NCBI GenBank assembly: GCA_022848865.1
Contig: JAJISE010000012.1
Span: 1 to 44,827 of the forward strand
DNA from: Candidatus Thermoplasmatota archaeon
GTDB lineage: Archaea > Thermoplasmatota > Thermoplasmata > RBG-16-68-12 > JAGMCJ01
Direction of reading: 5' to 3'
DNA length: 44,827 bases
Shown here: positions 22,552 through 31,753 of the stretch, piece after piece
How positions within the stretch are numbered: the first letter of the stretch is position 1
How the letters are laid out: each line of letters opens with the position of its first letter
Translations under genes and position numbers: made by a program
Notes under the pieces: generated by a model
Seen by the model: the letters and a program-made list of their open reading frames with translations, nothing else
Database searches by the model: none
What the model was told of the DNA's origin: nothing

Positions 22552-24951
22552 CTACGGATATTCGATGGTCGGTGCCTCGGGCAGGACCAAGGTGTGGTCG
22601 CCCGTGCCTTCGTTGTGGTTGTTGTTGATGTTGTCCAGGGTCTCCTGGAAGGACGTGAAGTCGTAGTCCTCGTCCTCGTTTACCAGCTTCCAGATTGCCT
22701 CGTCGTAGACTTCCTGGACGGTCCATCCGCTGTAGTCATCGCCTTCGAAGATGTAGACCGCGTCGGCCATGTCCGTGCCGAATTTCAGGAGGTTCATGTG
22801 CAGCGCCAACAGCTGGGCCCTGAACAGACTCCTGCATGTTCCCGCACAGTTGGCGGGATAGTCTCCAGCTCCGTCGAAGATCCACTTGGCCTCGTCGTCG
22901 TTGTCAATCTCGTAGTCACCATCGGGTGTCTGCACATCGACAGCCATCGGATAGTCCGGTAGCAGATCGTATGCCGGATCCCTCGGCGGGGCGCCGTGTC
23001 CCGTGTGGGTCTTCCAATAGCCCCACGTCAGTCCGCCCGTGAACTCGACCACGTTGCCGAAGTCAGCGTCGTCCATGAAGAAGCCGCTCGTGCCGTCGAA
23101 CATGTAGTGTCCATCGCCCGGATACGTGTTGGCCCAGACGTAGTACTCGCCTGGAGCGGTTGGCATGATCTCCTTGACCTCGTAGCCTCCCGGACCCAGG
23201 TCGTAGAAGCAGTACTCACCGTTGGCGTCTGTGTAGACGGTCTCGACGAGCGCACCATCCTTCCAGAGCTCTATCATGAAGCCCTCGATGATTTCCTCGC
23301 CCTCGTCCATCACGCCGTCCTTGTCCACGTCGTACCACTTGGCTCCGCAGACCTCACCGAGCTCGAAGTTGTAGAAGTCGAGTGTCTGTGCCTGTCCGCT
23401 CACAGCTGTGAACGTGAACTCTGTCGGCGCAGTTGCCATCCAGCCTTCCATCTCCGCCTCGGCGACCTTGTATTCGCCGCCCGCACAGACCTCGAACGCG
23501 TAGTACCCGCTCGCGTCCGTCGTTGTGGTTGCGACCTCGACCCAAACACCGGCGTCCATCTTGTAGAGGGTTATCGTCCAGCCCTCGAGGCCGGTATCTC
23601 CCTCGTCCCAGTCGCCGTCACCGTTCATGTCCTCGTACTTGTATCCAGAGACGGAGAAGCACTGGAAGTTGTAGAAGTCGAACGGTCCCTGGCCAACTCC
23701 GCTAGCTGCTGTGAAGCTGAAGCTCGCATCGCTCGTGTGGACCCATCCGTCCCTGTCCTCCTCGGAGACTCTGTAGTCGCCCGGCTCGGTCGCGGTGAAC
23801 GAGTAGTACCCGCTCGCGTCTGTTGTGGTTGTAGCGTAGGTCGACCAAGTTGCGCCACCATCAGTGGATCTCTCAAGGGTTATCTCCCAACCCTCGATTC
23901 CCGGTTCGCCTACATCCCAGTCGCCGTCCCCGTTCAGGTCGTTGTACTTGTGTCCCCAGACATCGAACTCGTTGAAGTTCCCAAAGGCGACGCTGTATGT
24001 CAGCGAGACCTTGTAGTCAACGGAGACAGTCACGGGGTTTGCTGGCTGAGCAGGCTCACCATCTATGATTGTCGCCGTGATGCTCCAGCCGCTCTGGACT
24101 TCCTCCTCGATTATGTAGTCGCCGTCAACCGAGGCGTCTATCACGACGCAACCGTCCTCGCCCGTGTAGAGTGTGTTTACGACTCCCAGTGGGTCTGTCA
24201 CATGCATCGCCCAACCTGGTATGCCGAGCTCGCCCTCGTCCCACAGGCCGTTCCCGTTCATGTCCTCGAACTTGCAGACCTCTATCTCAGGGGTCGGCTT
24301 CTCTGGACCCTTGGACTTTGCCTTGAAGTTGTCCGTCTTCGAGTGAGCGGGGACAAAACCGTGGTAGTTCCCAGGTGCGTATCCGGGATCAAGATCGTTC
24401 GGATCACCAAGGTAGAACTCTGTAGGCGTTGCCCAGACCTTGTATACTCCCCCTCTATTGGGAGTGTCCTTGTAGGGCATCAGCTGGATCGTCAGCGAGT
24501 CTGCCCAAAGGTTCCATCCGAGATCGTGCAATCCGTACTCCCAGCCCTCCATGTAGCAGTCGAAGGTTTCTGTCTTGCCGTTCCCGTTGCCCTTCGTAAT
24601 CGTGTAGGTTCGGCCTGCTGAGAGGTACTCCGCGATTACACCGTCCTCCACTCTGAACTCTCGGCAGATCGCCGGATCCTCAGATAGCAGTTTCTTGCCC
24701 GACGGATCCGTTACTTGAAAGTAGTAGTTCCCGTCGGGAAGACCCGCCGCACCTGGCGGGGCATGGGGCCCAGGGCCGCCGTTGAGGTAAACGTCCCTCT
24801 TGTCAGCGTAGTGGTTTGCATTCACCATCGTTCCGTCTTCCAGGCTCGTGAATATCGCGCCGGACAATGGTGCCCCAGCGCTCGCGGTCTGGAAGAGAAG
24901 CGCACTGATTGACAGTGCTATTCCTATAGCTAAGAGAAATCTCTTCTTCGT
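22552..24951 (-). CDS. Secreted multidomain SdrD/Cna-B-like protein, probable ACG start
   Basis: The standard frame opens at TTG 24867, but 28 more in-frame residues upstream form a textbook signal peptide: KKR, then FLLAIGIALSISALLF, then cleavage after ASA. No ATG, GTG or TTG precedes them; ACG at 24951-24949 does, with GGAGGTG exactly 5 nt before it, the spacing seen at other starts here. The mature protein has an N-terminal domain (to ~residue 220), then four prealbumin/SdrD-B-like repeats marked by DxNGDGxWDxGE calcium-binding loops near 240, 340, 440 and 540, and a C-terminal WGYWKTH domain. No C-terminal membrane anchor is seen. Likely a cell-surface or S-layer-associated adhesin; the terminator follows directly. 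Family function is adhesion or structure by analogy only. Confidence 0.8.
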   Translation of the reverse strand, partial: TKKRFLLAIGIALSISALLFQTASAGAPLSGAIFTSLEDGTMVNANHYADKRDVYLNGGPGPHAPPGAAGLPDGNYYFQVTDPSGKKLLSEDPAICREFRVEDGVIAEYLSAGRTYTITKGNGNGKTETFDCYMEGWEYGLHDLGWNLWADSLTIQLMPYKDTPNRGGVYKVWATPTEFYLGDPNDLDPGYAPGNYHGFVPAHSKTDNFKAKSKGPEKPTPEIEVCKFEDMNGNGLWDEGELGIPGWAMHVTDPLGVVNTLYTGEDGCVVIDASVDGDYIIEEEVQSGWSITATIIDGEPAQPANPVTVSVDYKVSLTYSVAFGNFNEFDVWGHKYNDLNGDGDWDVGEPGIEGWEITLERSTDGGATWSTYATTTTDASGYYSFTATEPGDYRVSEEDRDGWVHTSDASFSFTAASGVGQGPFDFYNFQCFSVSGYKYEDMNGDGDWDEGDTGLEGWTITLYKMDAGVWVEVATTTTDASGYYAFEVCAGGEYKVAEAEMEGWMATAPTEFTFTAVSGQAQTLDFYNFELGEVCGAKWYDVDKDGVMDEGEEIIEGFMIELWKDGALVETVYTDANGEYCFYDLGPGGYEVKEIMPTAPGEYYVWANTYPGDGHYMFDGTSGFFMDDADFGNVVEFTGGLTWGYWKTHTGHGAPPRDPAYDLLPDYPMAVDVQTPDGDYEIDNDDEAKWIFDGAGDYPANCAGTCRSLFRAQLLALHMNLLKFGTDMADAVYIFEGDDYSGWTVQEVYDEAIWKLVNEDEDYDFTSFQETLDNINNNHNEGTGDHTLVLPEAPTIEYP

Positions 24952-24965
24952 ACAGCCACCTCCTC

Positions 24966-24995
24966 TTAGGGAGACCCTCCTTAGGGAAACCCTCC
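24966..24995 (-). repeat. Two tandem 15-bp repeats in the leader of the SdrD-like gene
   Basis: TTAGGGAGACCCTCC and TTAGGGAAACCCTCC lie head to tail, differing at one base. On the minus strand they place GGAGGGT twice upstream of the real GGAGGTG, and each unit is partly self-complementary (GGG/CCC). They lie within the predicted 5' leader. Confidence 0.8.
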
Positions 24996-25024
24996 TCTGT
25001 GGTCATCCAGATTAATTGGTGGCG

Positions 25025-25033
25025 TATTTATAA
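25025..25033 (-). promoter_or_regulatory. TATA box for the SdrD-like gene
   Basis: Minus strand TTATAAATA. A start ~25 nt downstream gives a leader of about 50 nt that contains the tandem repeats and the Shine-Dalgarno site. Confidence 0.6.
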
Positions 25034-25129
25034 CTTATCGGAAATGAGGCTGTCCACGTACGTCAATAGCATTCAACGACATGACTTCATTCCCAACAGC
25101 GGGGAGAACCACTCGAAGTTACCACCGTT

Positions 25130-28100
25130 CTACCGCTTCTTCCTGTAGAGAACCGCACCGAGCGGGGAGAGAATACCGAGCAGCACGAGTGAAAAGAGCA
25201 TAGCAGATATCTCTGGTTGTCGTGCATCGATAGCTCTCGACGCTTGATCGGGATCCGGGACCGATGTACCCTCATGTTCTGGCGGGAGGGATTTGGTGCC
25301 CTCATTGCCAGCCGAGTCCTTCGGGTCCTGCTGATTCTCCGCTCGATTCATCACGGTCCATGTTCCCGACATAGAGGCCTCGATCCAGTAGCCATTCCCC
25401 GCTGTCATCGTCTCGATGTCGTTCGCGACCCTGAGGAAGTAAGGTGGTGAGAACGCGTTGAAGATCTCCACTCTGATCGCCCCCGAATCGGATTTCAGGT
25501 CCGCGATCGTGTAGTCAGTATCAAATGACGGAAAGCCAACAAGGTTCCATCCCTTCGCAAGGTTCACGAGGGTAGTGGTAGGAACCCTTCCTGCCACGGT
25601 CAGATTGGAGCGGCTCACGACCTCGACCCAGATGCCCATGTTCGTGCCGATCTGTTCCAACGTGCAGTAGTTCTTCTGCGTGGAGTAGCTCTTCCAGCTT
25701 CCTGCATAGTAGTAGCGCGCGGTGTCGAAACTCAGCGTCCTCAAAACAGCATCAACGGAATCATCCTTCTGCTCCAGCGGGATGGAGACCAGCTTCCAGC
25801 CTGGCATCAGGTTCTTAACGTACTTCCCCGCCTGTGCTGAGTACGGCGCCGAGTTGTTCGCGAAGTCCACCGCTCTTACCTGGTAGAAGTAGTAGCTGGA
25901 GTCGCCTTCGCCCCCGTTCGCATGAACGAAGAAGTCCGTGTCGGCCGGTGCTGAGCCGAGAAGCACGTAGCTAGTCCCTGTCGGATCATATGTCGTTCCG
26001 TAGTACACGTCGTACCGCTCGACACCAGATTCGAGGTCCGTGGCGAAGGTCCAAGTGATGTTGACATCCCGCCATCCGACACCTTCAAGGACTGCCCACA
26101 CGTCGTCCAGTGTTGCAGGCGGGCTCGCATCGATGTAGAACGGTCCCACATGAAGGGCGTCGGGATCCCAGTTGCCCGCCACATCCCTTGTCCTCGCGTG
26201 GAAGTACCAATCGCTACCTGTGCCGAGGGGCGGGCTTGTCGTGCTGGGGCTCGTCGAGTCCACGCTCGAGTCTGGGAGAGCCGCAGGCGACTGTGTCCAA
26301 TCGAACGAGTAGCCATAGACGCCGCTCGTCGCGTCCCACGCACCGGTCCAGCTGAAGTCTATCGTATCGTCACTCGACCAAGTCCCCACACTATGGCTCG
26401 ATGTGAAGCCGTCGGGATTGTGTGGGTCAGTGGCGTCCTTGCTGAAGGTGCCAGTCCTCGTCATCTCGAAGTTGCCGACGTTGTCCACAGAGTAGTAATC
26501 CACCGTATAGTTACCGTCAATTACGACATCCGGCGGAGAGAAGTACACCGTCCATGGTGCACCGTTGATCCTGTAAGTCGTCACATCCACGCCGCTGTGA
26601 TTGTCTGAGGGTGTTAGAGCGATACTGACATCGGACAAGAACCAACCGAAGTCACCGACCGTTCCAGTGAATGCATGAGTGGTCCAGGGATCCTCAACGT
26701 CGATGTAGAACGGTCCCACATGATAGGCGTCGGGAGCCCAGTTCCCGGCGTTGTCCACCGTCCTGATGTGGAAATGCCAGTTGTCGCCCGGACCCAGTGG
26801 GAAGCTCGTTGTGTTGGTCAGGACCGATGTTATCACACTCATGGGGAGAGTGTCGGAAAACCTCGACCACGTGTAAGAGTACCCGTAGACGCCGCTCAAA
26901 GGATCGGAAGCCCCGGCCCATTCGATGAATATCCTGTCATCGCCAGACCATACGAATTTCTGATGACTGGAGCTGTAGCTGTCCGGATTGTCTGGCGGGG
27001 CGGTATCAACGTAGAATGGTCCCACGTGGTAGGCGCCCACCGCCCAGTTGCCAGCTTTGTCCATGGTTCTTATGTGGACATACCAGCTGTTGCCATCTGT
27101 CAGGGCGTAGCTCGTTGACTCGAAGTCCGCAGTATCCATGGTCGGCCCGGGGACGGAAATCGGACTCATTGTCCATTCTACCGCGAACCCGCCGATTCCG
27201 CTGATATTGTCCCAGGCTCCTGACCACCTTATCCAGACCGTATCGTCATTTGACCATCCCATCAGACTGTGCGAACTGGTGTAGCTGTTGGGATTCATAG
27301 GCAATGAGTAGTCAACCGTCACTCTGGCGGAATCTTCGGTGAAGCTGGCTCCGAAGTACGCCCTCGCGTATATGGTGTGCCAACCCTCCAGCAAGGACGA
27401 CGTGTCCCACTCGTAGTACCAGTCGGCGGTCCCGTTGGCGAGTATCCAGGAGCTGTCGTCAACCTTCACGTAGACCTGATCGATTGCGCCATGGCCGAGC
27501 AATATGACATCGTCCAAGTACGCACCTTCCCTTGTGCCGCTCGTATCGCTGTGGAAGTGGAATCCGATCTCGGTGGCGGTCGTCGGGATCGAGACAGACG
27601 AGCCCATCCATCCGTTGCTGTTTCCAGTATGCGGATCCACGTAATGCCATGTCCCGTCGTAGTATGTCACATAGACGTAGTCAACGCCGTCCTCGGAGTC
27701 CAACCAGTAGTTGTACGCGAGGGTGGCAGAGTCGTGCCCGCTCAGGTCGACGTCATGCTGCATGTAGGCGTCCATGCCATTGTCGTAAAGCCGCCTAATG
27801 TCGTTGGGGATTCCGCCAGTGACCTCGACGTCATCGATCCGCATGTACTGGTCGTACGTGCCGTGATAGAGGAACGCGAGATGGACGGAGGGGTCTCCCG
27901 CCGCGGCGGAGAGGTCGATGTACTGAATCCCCTGCGTCGTGGACGTCCAAGTCTGAAGTCCAGTGAACGCAGGGTAGTTCGCGCTTGTTGAGTATAGCAC
28001 GCTCGCGTACTCGTCCCCGTCACCATGCTGATAGTCCAAATAGAACGTGAGGTTGAGCGAGGACTGAGAGCTGGCATCGAAGCCCGTGCTCATCTGGAGC

Positions 28101-29938
28101 CATTCCGTGATGTCAGTACCCGCTCCTGCGCCGGAGCTGTCGCACTCCGCGACGTAGTCGCTTCCCGATTCCAGCTTCATCTCCCATGGGTGCGAGTCCG
28201 GTCCGACGCTGAGGGTCGTCCAATCCGGCGGCATGAGCCCGCCGTTGTCGAAATCCTCGGTCTGAACGGTCTCGAAGTATTCTCCGAATGCCGCGGACCA
28301 CACGCTCGTCACACCATCGTAGTACGTGGTGTTCGTCAAGCCCCAGTAGTCCTCACCTCCAGAACTCGTGCTGTCCCCCACGACCCAGGTGCCGGGCCAC
28401 GAGCCCTCGAAGTCCTCTCTGAGAACGACCGTCCACATCGGATTCGTCGCCAGTCCCGAGATGTTCACGAGCCCGTTGATGTTGTCGCCATCAAGAGGGT
28501 TCAACATCCTCATGCCTGGATAGAAGGAGATCGACACAGTCCCCGGCGTGTCCTCGGGCGTGTCAGGGGATTCGTCCGATACACGCGTGTAGACGCCTGG
28601 ACTGTAACCGCCCTCGTAAAGCTCAATCTTGTAGGATGTTATCGTCGAGTAGTCTGTCCCCGCGCCGACGCTGAGGAAGAAGAGGTTGTGCCCGTTCCTC
28701 CACTCGTTCTTGAAGTCGGTGTAGTCCAACGCCATGAAGGCCGGGAAGTCGTGGTTCCCTCCCCTCCACCAGGGTGATCTGGTGGCGGCGGGGTCGCTGA
28801 TCGGACCGATGCCCAGAGTCACGGGAGCGTTCCTGCCGCCCTGGGGGTTCATGTTCACGATGCCGAGCAGGGACGGCTCGTAGTCGATCCTGTCGCGGAA
28901 TCTGATGGCTATGTTCGGAAGCTCGTCCGCGGCCTCGTAGGTCATGTAGTAGTAACCGTTGCCTCCCCAAGCAGAGCCCCAGCCAGCGCCCCAGGAATTG
29001 ACGATCTTGAAGGCGCCGATCTCGCCGTCGTCCTCCTTCGTGTCGTTGAATCCCACGATTGTGTTCGCATGGTTGGGATTGCCCGTCACATGCTCCGTGG
29101 AGTTGATAGTGTCGTCGCCGCTTCCGAGTCCGTTGCCGTAGTTGCCTGCATCCAGGACTATCGAGATGGCGTATCCCTCGGCGACCCAAGCCTTTATGAC
29201 GTCCGTGTTGGACGGGTCCGTGGACTGATAATCCAGCCCGCGGTACTCGGGCGCGCTCCTCCAAGCGTCCTCATCGCCCCAAGAGACAGCGTCGGCAGCG
29301 TTGTAGGGCATCTCCGCCCAGATGGAATTGCCAACAGTCTTGATGACCTCCATGTTTCCCGACGGCCAGGAGCCGGAGTCGAAGCCCGAGTTTGCCTTGT
29401 TGTACACGAAGGCCGGGCTCATAAGATGGTTGTTGTTCCCCGTGGACGCATCCGTCCAGTTCAGGTCCTTCGCCTGGTTATAGCCGTTTATGTAGTATGC
29501 GACGGACCAGGCCGAACAGGAGCCCTGGCTCTGCTGGCTTCGAACTTTCGGGAAGTAGGGCTCCTGCGAGTGGTCCACCATCGGCTCGAGCATCGGCTCG
29601 TTGACACCGTCGGTCCACGATGTGCCGATCATGTTCTGCCATTCAGCCTCCGTTGGCGGGGCGAGTCCGGTGCCGAGCCCGTCGAACAGGATGTTGTAGT
29701 TCTTCTGCGGGTCCCGCACGCCGAATTCCGCCTTGAGCCTCTCGACCTCCTCCGCGGTGATGACGTGAGACTCGTACTGGAACATCGAGTCCGTCTGGAC
29801 ATCCGTGAGGTCTTTCGCGGGAGCTTCCGGATCGAGCGTGGCAAGCTGCCCGCCTGCAAACGCAAGGGCCGATGTCGCCAGGAGTATGATAGCCAAAATC
29901 CAGGTCTGGATGGTAGATCCGCTCTCGTTCCGTGACAT
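25130..29938 (-). CDS. Membrane-anchored papain-like (C1A) peptidase with Ig-like repeats
   Basis: 1602 aa. Residues 11-29 are a signal or N-terminal membrane helix (TWILAIILLATSALAFA). The C1A catalytic domain covers ~90-360: Gln138 and Cys141 in SQGSCSAWS, His290 in NHANTIVGF and Asn314 in KIVNSWGAGWG. A jelly-roll/MAM-like region follows (~500-850). Three ~100-residue repeats start near 880, 985 and 1160; each ends in a WY/FHxRTxDxAGNW...HVGPFY motif. Two GWKLVSIP/GWNLVGFP modules (~1390 and 1470) precede a low-complexity linker and a C-terminal helix (EISAMLFSLVLLGIL) with basic tail YRKKR. It is likely displayed on the cell surface to digest external protein. GGAG lies 7 nt before ATG. 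Confidence 0.9.
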   Translation of the reverse strand: MSRNESGSTIQTWILAIILLATSALAFAGGQLATLDPEAPAKDLTDVQTDSMFQYESHVITAEEVERLKAEFGVRDPQKNYNILFDGLGTGLAPPTEAEWQNMIGTSWTDGVNEPMLEPMVDHSQEPYFPKVRSQQSQGSCSAWSVAYYINGYNQAKDLNWTDASTGNNNHLMSPAFVYNKANSGFDSGSWPSGNMEVIKTVGNSIWAEMPYNAADAVSWGDEDAWRSAPEYRGLDYQSTDPSNTDVIKAWVAEGYAISIVLDAGNYGNGLGSGDDTINSTEHVTGNPNHANTIVGFNDTKEDDGEIGAFKIVNSWGAGWGSAWGGNGYYYMTYEAADELPNIAIRFRDRIDYEPSLLGIVNMNPQGGRNAPVTLGIGPISDPAATRSPWWRGGNHDFPAFMALDYTDFKNEWRNGHNLFFLSVGAGTDYSTITSYKIELYEGGYSPGVYTRVSDESPDTPEDTPGTVSISFYPGMRMLNPLDGDNINGLVNISGLATNPMWTVVLREDFEGSWPGTWVVGDSTSSGGEDYWGLTNTTYYDGVTSVWSAAFGEYFETVQTEDFDNGGLMPPDWTTLSVGPDSHPWEMKLESGSDYVAECDSSGAGAGTDITEWLQMSTGFDASSQSSLNLTFYLDYQHGDGDEYASVLYSTSANYPAFTGLQTWTSTTQGIQYIDLSAAAGDPSVHLAFLYHGTYDQYMRIDDVEVTGGIPNDIRRLYDNGMDAYMQHDVDLSGHDSATLAYNYWLDSEDGVDYVYVTYYDGTWHYVDPHTGNSNGWMGSSVSIPTTATEIGFHFHSDTSGTREGAYLDDVILLGHGAIDQVYVKVDDSSWILANGTADWYYEWDTSSLLEGWHTIYARAYFGASFTEDSARVTVDYSLPMNPNSYTSSHSLMGWSNDDTVWIRWSGAWDNISGIGGFAVEWTMSPISVPGPTMDTADFESTSYALTDGNSWYVHIRTMDKAGNWAVGAYHVGPFYVDTAPPDNPDSYSSSHQKFVWSGDDRIFIEWAGASDPLSGVYGYSYTWSRFSDTLPMSVITSVLTNTTSFPLGPGDNWHFHIRTVDNAGNWAPDAYHVGPFYIDVEDPWTTHAFTGTVGDFGWFLSDVSIALTPSDNHSGVDVTTYRINGAPWTVYFSPPDVVIDGNYTVDYYSVDNVGNFEMTRTGTFSKDATDPHNPDGFTSSHSVGTWSSDDTIDFSWTGAWDATSGVYGYSFDWTQSPAALPDSSVDSTSPSTTSPPLGTGSDWYFHARTRDVAGNWDPDALHVGPFYIDASPPATLDDVWAVLEGVGWRDVNITWTFATDLESGVERYDVYYGTTYDPTGTSYVLLGSAPADTDFFVHANGGEGDSSYYFYQVRAVDFANNSAPYSAQAGKYVKNLMPGWKLVSIPLEQKDDSVDAVLRTLSFDTARYYYAGSWKSYSTQKNYCTLEQIGTNMGIWVEVVSRSNLTVAGRVPTTTLVNLAKGWNLVGFPSFDTDYTIADLKSDSGAIRVEIFNAFSPPYFLRVANDIETMTAGNGYWIEASMSGTWTVMNRAENQQDPKDSAGNEGTKSLPPEHEGTSVPDPDQASRAIDARQPEISAMLFSLVLLGILSPLGAVLYRKKR

Positions 29939-30372
29939 GAACTAACTCCTTGAGTGGGAAATGGAATATGGACAATCGCTGTGTTTGAGTTTTACTGCCC
30001 ACATATGTCTTCCCGTTCTTCTGCATGACAAGCGGTGACCGAGAACCTCATGGATTAGGACACCGCACGAGTCCAGGACATGGATTGTCTGGTCACCAAA
30101 TAAGGTTTTTGCTTCCTGTATTGATAAGTGGAATATCACAGCAGGTATCACACATACATGTGGTTTCGACTCGCAAGCCGTCGCTATTGGGACAAAATGA
30201 TGATAATGCATCGGGATTCCTCGGAGGGGGCTGGAACAGGGCAGGGTGAGGCGATAATGGAGCAGGTAGGACGCTCGTAGCGATTCAAGCTACCCGCGTG
30301 CGACCCCCAAGCGTGAAACATGCGAGGAAGAAGCTTAAAGATGCGAGGATCATGCGAGAAAGATAGGAGAGC
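29939..30372. other. Intergenic region (434 bp) without a gene
   Basis: It holds the upstream region of the peptidase gene and the downstream region of the cyclase-fold gene. Visible elements: a stem GTAGC/GCTAC (30277-30293) with a 7-nt loop, and three copies of ATGCGAG(G/A)A at 30320, 30341 and 30352, two of them separated by a TATA-like GCTTAAAG. No Shine-Dalgarno-supported frame was found. Confidence 0.6.
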
Positions 30373-31221
30373 CTACAAGGCTCCCGCGTTCCTCAGTCCG
30401 TCAAGTACCAGGAACGTACTGCTCTCCCTGTCCTTCTTCCCCCAGCTTCCGTCCTTGTTCTGCCGCCTGATGACGGAGGGCAGCGCGTTTTCGATCTGCA
30501 TCCTCGCCATCTCGGACTTCGCCCTGGAAATGCCGTGGAACGTGTGATAGAACGGATAGCTCTTCCACGCTCCTGTCCCAGTCTGCTTCTCCGCCAGATA
30601 TTTCAGGCCCTCTTGGACCCGCTTTGTTCTCGCGCTGAGCGGGTGCTCTATCAGCACGCGGAGTACGTTGATCGTGCACCACGCGCCACACCAGGTGGGC
30701 GTCCAGAACTTGAGGTACGACCTCACGGTCTGCTGGACCTCTTCCTTGTCGTCGAGACCGAGAACGTGGAAAAGATGGACCGCGTACGCCGTCTGATAGA
30801 ATATCGTACATCCGGGACCGAACTCGCCGTATGATGTCTCGCGCATGAGGCTCGGGTCTCTCCTGTTTCCGGAGTAGAAGAACCCCGGATGGTCGTGATA
30901 CGTGGATTTCTGGGTCGTCAGCAGCCAGTCCAGTCCCTTCTTCATGCTCCTATTCTTCGCTCCGTACCCGAGAAGCGCGAGCTTCCAGAGATTGTTGGCA
31001 GTGTGGACGAACAGCTGATCCCAGCTTCCGTCATCGGACTGTTCGGAGATGATCTCTTCATGCAGATTCCTCCGCAGGCCTGCATCCCCTTTCTTGCGAA
31101 ATACATCCCTCCTGAGGTACACTCCGATTGGCGATTCCAGATCCTCCACGAAATCGAGCGGGTCCGCCCTTAGCACAATGGCATTCATGAACTCACAGTC
31201 GCGGAGAGGCTGTGAGCCCAT
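30373..31221 (-). CDS. Terpenoid-cyclase/prenyltransferase alpha-toroid-fold protein
   Basis: A 282-aa all-helical protein with the repeated QxDGSW-type motifs of the squalene-hopene cyclase and prenyltransferase fold: EQSDDGSWDQLF near residue 58, and RRQNKDGSWGKKD near 255. The catalytic DxDD of squalene cyclases is not seen and the protein is less than half their length, so it is probably not a cyclase of that type. ATG 31221 and ATG 31188 are both possible starts; a perfect 7-bp stem (31192-31198 with 31210-31216) lies between them. It shares its upstream region with the divergent perR gene. Confidence 0.75.
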   Translation of the reverse strand: MGSQPLRDCEFMNAIVLRADPLDFVEDLESPIGVYLRRDVFRKKGDAGLRRNLHEEIISEQSDDGSWDQLFVHTANNLWKLALLGYGAKNRSMKKGLDWLLTTQKSTYHDHPGFFYSGNRRDPSLMRETSYGEFGPGCTIFYQTAYAVHLFHVLGLDDKEEVQQTVRSYLKFWTPTWCGAWCTINVLRVLIEHPLSARTKRVQEGLKYLAEKQTGTGAWKSYPFYHTFHGISRAKSEMARMQIENALPSVIRRQNKDGSWGKKDRESSTFLVLDGLRNAGAL

Positions 31222-31290
31222 TTAACGCTTCCCTCGGGGGGAGAGTGAATCTCGTAAGCCTTTAATATGTAACTTGTATTGAATATTATA

Positions 31291-31305
31291 TTGTAATCAT
31301 TACAG
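31291..31305 (+). promoter_or_regulatory. PerR-box-like operator ahead of perR
   Basis: TTGTAATCATTACAG; bases 31292-31304 form a perfect palindrome TGTAAT-C-ATTACA. It differs from the Bacillus PerR box TTATAATnATTATAA at only a few positions. It lies 25 nt before the perR ATG, between TATA-like TTTAATAT (31261-31268) and the gene, a position where binding would block transcription. It may also act on the divergent gene at 31221. Confidence 0.7.
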
Positions 31306-31329
31306 ATTAGGTACCTAGTGGGTGAACGG

Positions 31330-31749
31330 ATGGATACAGGGAAGTACACTGGAATACTCCGCGAAAAAGGAATAAAGGTGACACCGCAGAGACTCGAAGT
31401 GCTGAGATTCCTGGATGAGAATAGAGTCCATCCTACCGCCGATAACATCTACAGGGCACTGAAGAAGGACAACCCCTCCCTATCGAAGACGACGGTCTAC
31501 AATGTGTTGGACATCCTGAGCAAGTACGGGCTGGTCGAGGTTCTAACGATATCCGGCACCGAGTCCAGATACGATTACAGATCGACTCGACATCAGCACT
31601 TCCTGTGCACCAGCTGCGGACGGATAGTGGACATCCACATCAAGGGGCTCTGCATGGATTGCATGCCTGAGAAGGGTCATAAGGTTGAAGAGGTCCACGG
31701 ATATTTCAAGGGCACCTGCAGGGACTGTCTGAAAGGGATCGGAGGCTGA
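31330..31749 (+). CDS. perR: PerR-type Fur-family regulator
   Basis: A 139-aa winged-helix metalloregulator. The DNA-binding part has TPQRLEVLRFL and SKTTVYNVLDIL. Structural zinc: Cys93/96 and Cys130/133. Regulatory-metal candidates His34, Asp82, His88, His90 and Asp101 sit exactly three positions below His37, Asp85, His91, His93 and Asp104 of Bacillus PerR, and Asp82 is the residue that favours PerR over Fur behaviour. An additional CxxC (Cys108/111) is unusual. ATG 31330 is preferred over GTG 31318 by homology. It heads the oxygen-defence operon and probably represses it together with itself. Confidence 0.88.
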   Translation: MDTGKYTGILREKGIKVTPQRLEVLRFLDENRVHPTADNIYRALKKDNPSLSKTTVYNVLDILSKYGLVEVLTISGTESRYDYRSTRHQHFLCTSCGRIVDIHIKGLCMDCMPEKGHKVEEVHGYFKGTCRDCLKGIGG

Positions 31750-31753
31750 TCGG

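Noticed and set aside
22996-24621. 541-codon open frame on the plus strand opposite the SdrD-like gene
   Set aside because: It is an antisense shadow caused by GC-rich codons; no Shine-Dalgarno site, no family pattern, and the opposite frame has clear domains.
30277-30293. Stem-loop resembling a tRNA T-arm
   Set aside because: The loop GATTCAA is out of register with the TTCRANY pattern, and no acceptor or anticodon stems can be built around it.
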